Positions 22,562 through 29,525 of a stretch of 64,000 nucleotides of DNA are shown here, piece by piece. The notes under the pieces are model-generated. The model saw nothing but the letters and a program-made list of their open reading frames with translations. It searched no databases and was not told the origin of the DNA. Origin of the DNA: Clostridia bacterium (GTDB lineage Bacteria > Bacillota > Clostridia > Oscillospirales > CAG-272); assembly GCA_017537175.1 (NCBI GenBank), contig JAFYLH010000024.1, positions 1 through 64,000 of the forward strand, in the 5' to 3' direction. How positions within the stretch are numbered: position 1 is the first letter of the stretch; every line of letters starts with the position of its first letter. The position numbers were made by a program, and so were the translations under genes.

Positions 22562-23896
22562 ATGGCGAAACCGATCATTGCTATAGTAGGACGCCCCAAT
22601 GTGGGCAAGAGTACCCTCTTTAACAAGCTGACAGGCAAGATGATAGCTATAGTGGAGGACACCCCCGGTGTTACCCGTGACAGAATTTATCACGAGATCG
22701 AGTGGAACGGCAGAGAGATGCTGCTTGTTGACACAGGCGGTATTGAGCCCAAGACCGACGATATGATGCTCAAGCATATGCGCCTTCAGGCACAGATCGC
22801 TATTGAGTCGGCTGATGTTATCATCTTTATGACCGATGTTACAACAGGTCTTACCGCAAATGACAGAGACATTTGTACAATGCTCTTAAAGAGCTGCAAG
22901 CCCCTTGTACTTGCAGTAAACAAGTGTGACCGTGTGGGAGACCTGCCCTACGAGTTCTATGAGTTCTATGAGCTTGGTGTTGAGGGTGAGCCTATTGCGC
23001 TTTCCTCTACCCACGGCTCGGGTACGGGAGATCTGCTTGACCGTGTGGTTGAGCTTTGTCCCGAATTCACCGAGGAAGAGGAATATGACGAGGATGCCAT
23101 TAAGGTTGCCTTTATCGGTAAGCCTAACGCAGGCAAGAGCTCTATAATCAACCGTTTTCTGGGTGAGGACAGACTTATCGTGTCCGATATTGCGGGTACT
23201 ACCCGTGATGCTATTGACACAGAGGTAGAAAACGAGCACGGCAAGTTTGTATTTATAGATACCGCAGGCATCAGACGAAACGCAAAGATAGACTCTAAGA
23301 TAGAGCATTACTCGGTGCTTCGCGCAAAGGCAGCTGTAGAGCGCGCCGATGTATGTGTTATAATGATAGATGCCACCCAGGGCGTTACCGAGCAGGACGA
23401 GCGCATTGCAGGTATTGCCCACGAATCCGGCAAGCCCTCTATCATTGTTATAAACAAGTGGGACCTTGTAGAAAAGGACTCAAAGACTGTTGACAAATTC
23501 ACTACCGATGTTTATGAGCATCTGTCCTATATGACCTATGCTCCGGTTATCTTTGTTTCAGCTCTTACAGGTCAGAGAACAGGCAAGCTCTTTGAGTTTA
23601 TAAAGTATGTTCACGAGCAGTCGCTGCTCCGTGTAAGCACAGGTATGCTCAATGATGTTTTAAACGATGCTACCGCCCGTGTTCAGCCTCCCTCGGATAA
23701 GGGCCGACGTCTTAAGATCTATTATATGACCCAATCCTCTGTTGCTCCTCCCACCTTTGTTATCTTCTGTAATTCTGTAGAGCTGTTCCACTTCTCTTAT
23801 CAGAGATATCTGGAAAATCAGATCAGAGGTGTGTTCGGCTTTAAGGGTACACCCATCAAGATAGTAATAAGACAGAAGGGAGATCAGGGAGTATAA
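22562..23896 (+). CDS. der: Ribosome-assembly GTPase Der (EngA)
   Basis: The 444-residue protein has two tandem GTPase domains: G1 GRPNVGKST (about 9-17) and GKPNAGKSS (about 185-193), G3 DTGG and DTAG, and G4 NKCD and NKWD. The C-terminal KH-like domain ends with FKGTPIKIVIRQKG. It is an essential 50S assembly factor. Ribosome binding site AAAGGAG overlaps the end of the DUF512 gene. Its stop TAA shares a base with the plsY start (TAATG). Confidence 0.97.
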   Translation: MAKPIIAIVGRPNVGKSTLFNKLTGKMIAIVEDTPGVTRDRIYHEIEWNGREMLLVDTGGIEPKTDDMMLKHMRLQAQIAIESADVIIFMTDVTTGLTANDRDICTMLLKSCKPLVLAVNKCDRVGDLPYEFYEFYELGVEGEPIALSSTHGSGTGDLLDRVVELCPEFTEEEEYDEDAIKVAFIGKPNAGKSSIINRFLGEDRLIVSDIAGTTRDAIDTEVENEHGKFVFIDTAGIRRNAKIDSKIEHYSVLRAKAAVERADVCVIMIDATQGVTEQDERIAGIAHESGKPSIIVINKWDLVEKDSKTVDKFTTDVYEHLSYMTYAPVIFVSALTGQRTGKLFEFIKYVHEQSLLRVSTGMLNDVLNDATARVQPPSDKGRRLKIYYMTQSSVAPPTFVIFCNSVELFHFSYQRYLENQIRGVFGFKGTPIKIVIRQKGDQGV

Positions 23897-24660
23897 TGGA
23901 GATCACCTACGCAACCATAAGAGCCTACGGTCTTTTGGGCATGAGGTTTTTGACCAAGGTAACCGAGGGCGATCAGGAAATGTACTGCTTACCCCTTAAT
24001 TTTCTTATTATCGCGGCTATTATAGCGGCGGCTGTGTCCTACCTTTTGGGCGGTCTTAACTTTGCTATCATAATTTCAAAAATCAAGTATCGCGATGATA
24101 TCAGAAACCACGGCAGCGGTAACGCGGGTATGACCAATATGATGCGTACCTACGGAAGAGCCGCAGGTATATTCACATTTTTAGGCGACCTTATGAAGGC
24201 TGTTGTGTCCGTGCTTCTCACTATGCTTCTTATCGGCGAAACTGCAGCTTATGTGGCAGCCATTGCCTGTATGCTGGGTCATTGCTTCCCCTGCTGGTAC
24301 GGATTTAAGGGCGGTAAAGGCGTGGCGGTATCCGCAGCGGCTATCCTCTGCCTCCAGCCCCTGGTATTTGCGATCGTACTTATTGTATTTATAATAGTTG
24401 TAGCAGCAACAAGATATATATCTCTCGGCTCAATAATGAGTGCACTTGTATATCCCCTGGTGCTTACCGCATTCTATCCTTATACAATAACTATCGAAAA
24501 TCCCTTGTATTTTGTAATAGTTACCTGCTCTATAATCACGACGCTTTTAATAATATTTATGCACCGCGAAAATATAAGCAGACTGCTTAACGGCAAGGAA
24601 AATAAGTTCTCTTTTAAGAAAAAAGGCACTCAAAACGACGAAAATATTAACAAAGATTAA
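23896..24660 (+). CDS. plsY: Acyl-phosphate glycerol-3-phosphate acyltransferase PlsY
   Basis: The 254-residue membrane protein has the PlsY motifs NHGSGNAGMTNMMRTYG, GDLMKAV and GCxGxKG-like GHCFPCWYGFKGGKGVAVS. It makes lysophosphatidic acid from acyl-phosphate. It is longer than the usual 200 residues because of about 35 N-terminal residues before the first helix. A later Met (about residue 28) could be the true start, but ATG at 23896 is coupled to der by TAATG overlap. Confidence 0.92.
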   Translation: MEITYATIRAYGLLGMRFLTKVTEGDQEMYCLPLNFLIIAAIIAAAVSYLLGGLNFAIIISKIKYRDDIRNHGSGNAGMTNMMRTYGRAAGIFTFLGDLMKAVVSVLLTMLLIGETAAYVAAIACMLGHCFPCWYGFKGGKGVAVSAAAILCLQPLVFAIVLIVFIIVVAATRYISLGSIMSALVYPLVLTAFYPYTITIENPLYFVIVTCSIITTLLIIFMHRENISRLLNGKENKFSFKKKGTQNDENINKD

Positions 24661-24676
24661 AAATGTCAAAAAACTA

Positions 24677-24705
24677 TTGCATTTTGTAATCTGTTGTGGT
24701 ATAAT
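24677..24705 (+). promoter_or_regulatory. Promoter of rpmB
   Basis: TTGCAT (24677-24682), 17-nt spacer, TATAAT (24700-24705). Confidence 0.8.
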
Positions 24706-24751
24706 ACTTTTCACTTGAGTAAATTTGTAAAAAACCTATGGAGGTGTAGAT

Positions 24752-24940
24752 ATGGCTAAGTGTTCAGTATGCGGCAAGGGCGTTACTTTTGGTCAGAATG
24801 TATCCCATTCCAACCGTAAGACCAACAGAATGTGGAAGCCCAACATCAGAAAAGTTAAGGCTAACGTTAACGGCACAGTTAAGACTGTAGCAGTTTGCTC
24901 CCGTTGCCTTCGTTCCGGCAAGGTTAACAGAGCTGTTTAA
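24752..24940 (+). CDS. rpmB: Large-subunit ribosomal protein bL28
   Basis: The protein has 62 residues: MAKCSVCGKGVTFGQNVSHS, NRMWKPNIRKVKA and VCSRCLRSGKV. It is the zinc-binding (CxxC...CxxC) version. GGAGGTGTAGAT is the ribosome binding site. Confidence 0.98.
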   Translation: MAKCSVCGKGVTFGQNVSHSNRKTNRMWKPNIRKVKANVNGTVKTVAVCSRCLRSGKVNRAV

Positions 24941-24958
24941 TTTAACATTATACAATTC

Positions 24959-24984
24959 TAACGGACAGCAATGCTGTCCGTTTT
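24959..24984 (+). terminator. Terminator of rpmB
   Basis: ACGGACAGC-aat-GCTGTCCGT with a short T-run. Confidence 0.85.
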
Positions 24985-24989
24985 GCCGT

Positions 24990-25104
24990 ATAATGGGCGT
25001 AGCCCATTATATCGTTTTGCCTTTGGCAAAACATATCGAGCGGTAAGGCCGCATATCGAGTTGCAAAGCAACATATCGAATTTGCCTTAAGGCAAATATA
25101 TCGA
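24990..25104 (+). repeat. Hairpin array with ATATCGA linkers
   Basis: ATAATGGGC-gta-GCCCATTAT, GTTTTGCC-ttt-GGCAAAAC, GCGGT-aag-GCCGC, GTTGC-aaa-GCAAC and the palindrome ATTTGCCTTAAGGCAAAT are separated by ATATCGA at 25033-25039, 25053-25059, 25073-25079 and 25098-25104 (the first linker is a shorter ATCG). It fills the whole gap between the rpmB terminator and the next gene. Confidence 0.78.
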
Positions 25105-25115
25105 CTTCTTAAAAT

Positions 25116-25823
25116 ATGAAAACACTGTTTATTTCATCCCAAGCACCGAATACTATCAAGTCTATGCTTTGCAGTATAGGCTTTTCTTTGGTTTTACTTC
25201 CTGCCGATCCTAACTTGCCCGAGCCTGTGTCGGCTCACGCGGATATGCTGATATTTGAAAATATAATCCAAAAGGATTATTACAAAAGAAACAAAGAGTT
25301 GTTTTTGGGATATGATCTCATCCTTGCAGAGGAAAGCTTCGGAAATGAATATCCGGGGGATGTGCTGTTAAATGCCTTTACGATAGGTGATACCCTTTTC
25401 GGACATTTGGAGAGCCTTTCAAAAGAGATAAGGAACTTATACCTAAAGCAGGTAAATCTCCGTCAGGGCTACGCAAAATGCTCCACACTCCTCTTTGGCA
25501 ACAATGCCATAACCGCTGACCGGGGTATAGCCTCGGCATTGTCCGAGCACGGAGTAAATGTGTTACTTATAACCCCGGGACATATTGCCCTTCCCGGCTA
25601 TGATTACGGCTTTATTGGCGGCGCGAGTTTTGTTTATGAAGACAAGGTTATATTCTTCGGTAATATTGAGGAGCATCCCGACGGCGTCGCTATTCTTGAT
25701 TTTATCGGTCAGGCGGGATATGAGGCGGTTTATGATAAGACAGAAAAGCCGGTTGATCTTGGGGGAGCAGCTACTTTGAGTGCGGAATGCGGAATGCGGA
25801 TCCATGACACCCCGTATCTTTGA
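25116..25823 (+). CDS. DUF6873-type (GME-fold) protein whose C-terminus runs into repeat DNA
   Basis: The protein has 235 residues. The family pattern is visible in CSTLLFGNNAITADRGIASA, VNVLLITPGHIALPGYDYGF, FIGGASFVYEDKVIFFGNIE and VDLGGAA. It is an alpha/beta protein of unknown function, possibly guanidine-modifying-enzyme-like by fold. The last 16-18 residues (TLSAECGMRIHDTPYL) are encoded by GCGGAAT heptamers and the start of the GATCCATGACACCCC element, so the native end was probably lost or extended. No ribosome binding site is visible in the 11 nt between the hairpin array and ATG. Confidence 0.75.
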   Translation: MKTLFISSQAPNTIKSMLCSIGFSLVLLPADPNLPEPVSAHADMLIFENIIQKDYYKRNKELFLGYDLILAEESFGNEYPGDVLLNAFTIGDTLFGHLESLSKEIRNLYLKQVNLRQGYAKCSTLLFGNNAITADRGIASALSEHGVNVLLITPGHIALPGYDYGFIGGASFVYEDKVIFFGNIEEHPDGVAILDFIGQAGYEAVYDKTEKPVDLGGAATLSAECGMRIHDTPYL

Positions 25824-26096
25824 TACGGTTGGTGGAATTATGCAAGGAGTTTGCGGAACGCAAACTGTCGCAATGCGGAATTAAGGTAAATTGTGTTGCA
25901 AAAATGCAACACAATTTTTTCTAATTATAAAAGCATACCCATAATTATTATTAAACAAATATAATTCGTAAAAATCAAAGAAAATAAACTCTAAGATACA
26001 GCTAACCAAAAATAAGATGTAGATTTTCGACCCAAAGGGAGAAAATCTACCATAACTCCGCATTCCGCATTCCGCACTCCGCATTATTTATTAACC
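25778..26096. repeat. GCGGAAT heptamer module with GATCCATGACACCCC element (copy 2)
   Basis: GCGGAAT heptamers at 25780-25798 are interrupted by the element at 25799-25874 (variable hairpin GTATC-ttt-GATAC; constant GGTTGGTGGAATTATG; GTTTGCG-gaa-CGCAAAC). They then resume as GCGGAAT and TTAAGG before a terminator. About 150 bp of AT-rich sequence without genes follow. The module closes with inverted copies (CCGCATT repeated, about 26055-26085). This accounts for the 350 bp before the next gene. Confidence 0.72.
25888..25920 (+). terminator. Terminator after the DUF6873 gene
   Basis: AAATTGTGTTGCA / TGCAACACAATTTTTT, directly after TTAAGG. Confidence 0.85.
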
Positions 26097-26105
26097 TCAT
26101 TTCTC

Positions 26106-26135
26106 TTGACAAACTATCGGTTATTGTGGTACTAT
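26106..26135 (+). promoter_or_regulatory. Promoter of the UroD-like gene
   Basis: TTGACA (26106-26111), 18-nt spacer, TACTAT (26130-26135). Confidence 0.65.
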
Positions 26136-26174
26136 AAATTGATAATATATGATTTTAATTGAGGAGATAAAGCT

Positions 26175-27227
26175 ATGACCCCAAGAGAAAATTTACTTGC
26201 GGCGCTTCGCCGTCAGAACCCCGAGAGAGTTCCCTTTTACTTTGAGCTCTGCCCTTCTCTGAAGGAGGAATTCAAGGCTAAGACAGGTGCTGACAACTAC
26301 GAGGAATACTATGACTTTGATGCCCGCACCTTTACATATACCCCCACACAGCATCAGAACGACTACAGCGAGTTCTTCCCCCGTCTTAAGCCCGGCACCA
26401 CCGTTGACGAGTGGGGCGTTGCCTTTGAGCCCGGCTCTGTAGCTCACTTTACAAAATTCCTTCACGCAATGGAGGACTTTGTTGATCCCGATGAGGTTTG
26501 GGACTTCCCCATGCCCGACATCCTTGCGGACTACCGTTGGGAGGGTATGAAGGAAAGAGTTGACGAGTGCCATGCAAAGGGCTATGCAGCTGTTTTCAAT
26601 GCTATACAGATTTTTGAGCCTGCCTGGTATCTGCGCGGCCTTGACAACCTGCTCTGCGATATGATCTCTGACGAGGAAATGGCAGAGGCTTGTCTTAAGA
26701 GAATGGCTGACCATCAGGTAGAGGTTGCAAAGAGAGTTGCAGCCTGCGGCTTTGACCTTATTATGTTCGGTGACGATGTGGGAACACAGAAGGACCTTAT
26801 GATGAGCCGTGAGCAGTGGTGCAAGTGGCTCAAGCCCGATATGGGCAGAGCTATTGCGGCAGCTAAGTCTGTTAAGCCCGACATCCTTGCGTTCTATCAC
26901 TCTGACGGTGTTATCTATGATATCATTGAGGATCTTATCGAGATCGGTGTTGATGTCCTCAACCCCGTTCAGCCCGAGTGTATCGACCCTGCAAAGGTTA
27001 AGGAAATGTACGGTGACCGTCTCTCCTTCTGGGGTACTATCGGTACACAGACCACAATGCCCTTTGGCACAGCAGACGAGGTTGACGCAAAGGTTAAGGA
27101 GATCATCGAGGTTGTCGGTAAGGATGGCGGTCTCTGCATCGCTCCCACACATATGCTTGAGCCTGATGTTCCCTACGAAAACATTGATGCATTCATCAAT
27201 GCTGTAAAGAAGTACGGTAAGTATTGA
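26175..27227 (+). CDS. UroD/MtaA-like methyltransferase family protein
   Basis: The 350-residue TIM-barrel protein belongs to the uroporphyrinogen decarboxylase superfamily. It starts MTPRENLLAALRRQNPERVP and contains DLIMFGDDVGTQKDLMM, LAFYHSDGVIYDIIEDLIE and VDVLNPVQPECI. The His and Cys of the last two segments fit the zinc site of methylcobamide-dependent methyltransferases (MtaA/MtbA/CmuA type), and the classical UroD substrate motifs are absent. It most likely handles methyl groups on a corrinoid or related carrier rather than haem synthesis. No corrinoid protein lies nearby. GAGGAGATAAAGC is the ribosome binding site, and a terminator follows. Confidence 0.8.
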   Translation: MTPRENLLAALRRQNPERVPFYFELCPSLKEEFKAKTGADNYEEYYDFDARTFTYTPTQHQNDYSEFFPRLKPGTTVDEWGVAFEPGSVAHFTKFLHAMEDFVDPDEVWDFPMPDILADYRWEGMKERVDECHAKGYAAVFNAIQIFEPAWYLRGLDNLLCDMISDEEMAEACLKRMADHQVEVAKRVAACGFDLIMFGDDVGTQKDLMMSREQWCKWLKPDMGRAIAAAKSVKPDILAFYHSDGVIYDIIEDLIEIGVDVLNPVQPECIDPAKVKEMYGDRLSFWGTIGTQTTMPFGTADEVDAKVKEIIEVVGKDGGLCIAPTHMLEPDVPYENIDAFINAVKKYGKY

Positions 27228-27250
27228 TCGCTCAACCAAATCAATAACGC

Positions 27251-27290
27251 AAAAAGGGTGTTGCAATCTATGTTGTAACACCCTTATGTT
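27251..27290 (+). terminator. Terminator of the UroD-like gene
   Basis: AAGGGTGTT...AACACCCTT with an interior TTGCAA/TTGTAA extension and a T-rich tail. Confidence 0.75.
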
Positions 27291-27318
27291 TTAATTTAAA
27301 TATACAGGAGTTTTAGTT

Positions 27319-28809
27319 ATGAAAAAGATCCTTTCGGTGATACTCATCGCCTTAATGCTATTATCCCTTTCAACAGTAAGCTTTGCTGCAGGCAACGGCA
27401 GCATCACTATCAGCAACGCTGCAGAAGATACTGAGTACGATGTCTACAAGCTGCTCGACTTCACCTCTAACGGTGATTTTACAGGTATCTACACCATCGC
27501 TCCCGGCTGGGAAGCTTTCTTCACAAGCGACGTCGCAAAGAGCTACTTTGACCTCATCGTTAACGGCGACCGGACAACTGTAGTATTCGATGCAAATGCA
27601 ACGATCGACCAGACCTTTGCCAAGGCAGCAGTTGCTTATGCAGATGCTAACGGTATTGATGCAACAGCAACCCGGAGTGCAACAAACAAGACTGTTGAGT
27701 TCACAGGTCTTGATTACGGTTACTACGCAATCAACACCTCTCTTGGTATCTTATGTTCTCTTACCAACGCAAACTCCTCCTTCACCGCAATAGAAAAGAA
27801 CACAAAGCCCTACATCGACAAGTGGGTCAAGGAAGACTCCACCGACACATGGAACAAGGTAAATGACGCTGATATCGACCAGATGGTTGAATATAAGTCC
27901 GAAATTACAGTTAGTGCAGGTGCAGTTAACTATATCATGCACGACAAGATGGACGCAGGTCTTACCTTCAATAACGATGTTGTAGTTAAGCTTGATGACA
28001 GTAACATAGTTGACCCAGCCAACTATAGCGTTGTAACACATCCTGACGATGGCGACACCTTCGATATTATCTTTGACGATAGCTTCATTTTTGGTCTTGT
28101 TCCGAATAGCAAGATCACAGTTTACTATTCTGCCACTCTTAACCGAAATGCAAATATAACCGATAACGGAAATGACGATACCGTTAAGCTTACCTACGGT
28201 GACAACAAGTGGGAATCTGCTGAGCACAAGACATCCACCTACACATGGAAGATGGACTTCTTAAAGTACTCCACTGACGGCGACAACAAGCTTCCCCTTG
28301 CAGGTGCACAGTTCCAGCTTATCTTCCTCGGCAACGCAATTAAGTTCACCGCAGTTGAGGGTGCTGCAGTTCCTACATACATGGTGGACACTCAGGGTAC
28401 AATCGACAACATCACAACCGACGAAAACGGTAAGTTTGAGCTTATCGGTCTTGACGAGGGGATCTACAGACTCCGCGAGGTTGAGGCTCCTGCAGGTTAC
28501 AACAAGCTCGCAGGCGACATCGAGATCAAGGTTACAAGTGACCGTGTTAACGAGGATCTCACAGCTACATACCAGATCAACAATGCTGATCACTCTACTA
28601 TCGAAGTAGAAAACAAGACAGGTTCTTTACTCCCTGAATCAGGTGATATAGGTACAAGCGTGTTCGTTATGGGTGGAGCTTTGATGATTATTATTATAGT
28701 TGCCCCAATTATTCTTGTAATTGCAGCTATAGTTCTTGTCATTGTTCTTGTTGTCAGAAAAAAGAAGAAGACAACACCTGATAATACAAACGAAACACAC
28801 GGAGAATAA
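27319..28809 (+). CDS. Pilin-like isopeptide-forming surface protein with LPESG sorting motif
   Basis: The protein has 496 residues with a signal peptide at 1-23. The middle part has the backbone-pilin pattern of isopeptide-forming domains (KPYIDKWVKEDST, a D2-type domain at about 190-305). A SpaA/CNA-B-like domain follows at about 315-430 (FLKYSTDGDNKLPLAGAQF, ENGKFELIGLDEGIYRLREV, EAPAGYNKL). LPESG (about 440) precedes a long hydrophobic stretch and KKKKT. Wall attachment or polymerisation by a sortase is expected, but no sortase is encoded in the window. The hydrophobic tail, about 40 residues, is longer than usual. It is followed after 2 bp by a second secreted gene. Confidence 0.85.
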   Translation: MKKILSVILIALMLLSLSTVSFAAGNGSITISNAAEDTEYDVYKLLDFTSNGDFTGIYTIAPGWEAFFTSDVAKSYFDLIVNGDRTTVVFDANATIDQTFAKAAVAYADANGIDATATRSATNKTVEFTGLDYGYYAINTSLGILCSLTNANSSFTAIEKNTKPYIDKWVKEDSTDTWNKVNDADIDQMVEYKSEITVSAGAVNYIMHDKMDAGLTFNNDVVVKLDDSNIVDPANYSVVTHPDDGDTFDIIFDDSFIFGLVPNSKITVYYSATLNRNANITDNGNDDTVKLTYGDNKWESAEHKTSTYTWKMDFLKYSTDGDNKLPLAGAQFQLIFLGNAIKFTAVEGAAVPTYMVDTQGTIDNITTDENGKFELIGLDEGIYRLREVEAPAGYNKLAGDIEIKVTSDRVNEDLTATYQINNADHSTIEVENKTGSLLPESGDIGTSVFVMGGALMIIIIVAPIILVIAAIVLVIVLVVRKKKKTTPDNTNETHGE

Positions 28810-28811
28810 CT

Positions 28812-29321
28812 ATGAAAAAGATACTTTTGCTCCTTTTGACCTTTACGCTTGCCCTCTACATTTCCCTTCCCCTCTTTGCAGCAACAGAAACAGGCTCGGC
28901 TGTATATGTTCCTGATGACTTAGCGGGTCTTGCCTACGCAAGTGACGAAACAGGTGAAGTTGTGGAGGATGAAACTGTTGCAGATGATGAAGCTGTTGCT
29001 GTAGAAGAAACTGCTGAAATAGAAGAAGCTGCAGACGCATCGGATGAAACAGAGGTTGCTGTTAATTATTATAATGGAACTACATCATCAATACCCACCG
29101 GTCAAGGCACGGATGCTGTCAATGAGATCATTAATGAGGCCGTTAACGAATCAATTATACAGAAAATCTTTAACTCAAGCTGGTTTATAAATATTTTAAC
29201 AATACTTACCGTAATGGTGATTATTCTGGCACCCTCGCTTATGATCGTAGCCCTTGTTGTAGTATTGATAATTGCAAAGAAAAATTTAAACAATAAGCCC
29301 GAACAAACAGAAAACGAATAA
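28812..29321 (+). CDS. Small secreted or membrane-anchored acidic protein, partner of the pilin-like gene
   Basis: The protein has 169 residues: a signal peptide (1-23), an acidic Glu/Val/Ala-rich stretch (40-80: EVVEDETVADDEAVAVEETA), a short Tyr/Asn/Thr segment with IPTGQG, and a C-terminal helix (about 128-155) followed by KKNLNNKPEQ. The hydrophobic C-terminal block resembles that of the neighbouring pilin-like protein. I do not recognise a family. It starts 2 bp after the pilin stop and is clearly the same operon. Confidence 0.65.
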   Translation: MKKILLLLLTFTLALYISLPLFAATETGSAVYVPDDLAGLAYASDETGEVVEDETVADDEAVAVEETAEIEEAADASDETEVAVNYYNGTTSSIPTGQGTDAVNEIINEAVNESIIQKIFNSSWFINILTILTVMVIILAPSLMIVALVVVLIIAKKNLNNKPEQTENE

Positions 29322-29339
29322 CAAAACAAGGCTTCAACA

Positions 29340-29427
29340 AAGATAGCGATAAGGAGTTATCGCTATCTCCCAATGATATATTATCATTAAAAATAGTCCA
29401 TTGCTCAAAAGCAATGGACTATTTTTT
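29340..29427 (+). terminator. Hairpin and terminator after the pilin-like operon
   Basis: AGATAGCGATAA / TTATCGCTATCT (29341-29368) is followed by the true terminator TAGTCCATTGCT-caaa-AGCAATGGACTA with a six-T tail (29389-29427) and then CCTTAA. Confidence 0.85.
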
Positions 29428-29432
29428 CCTTA

Positions 29433-29520
29433 ATATTTTCAAAGAAAATATATCATAGACGAAGTCTATATCATATACCCTTAGGTATATATCATAGATT
29501 TGCTTGCAAATCTATATCAT
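29433..29520 (-). repeat. Hairpin array with ATATCAT linkers (copy near 29.5 kb)
   Basis: ATTTTC-aaa-GAAAAT, AGAC-gaa-GTCT, ATACC-ctta-GGTAT and AGATTTGC-tt-GCAAATCT are separated by ATATCAT at 29450-29456, 29468-29474, 29489-29495 and 29514-29520. It lies between a plus-strand terminator and the 3' end of a minus-strand gene. The same linker is used at 59.7 kb. Confidence 0.78.
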
Positions 29521-29525
29521 TTTAT

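Noticed and set aside
26193..27281. Long minus-strand open frame opposite the UroD-like gene
   Set aside because: It is an antisense shadow with Cys/Val/Leu-rich translation typical of a reversed coding strand, no ribosome binding site and no domain.
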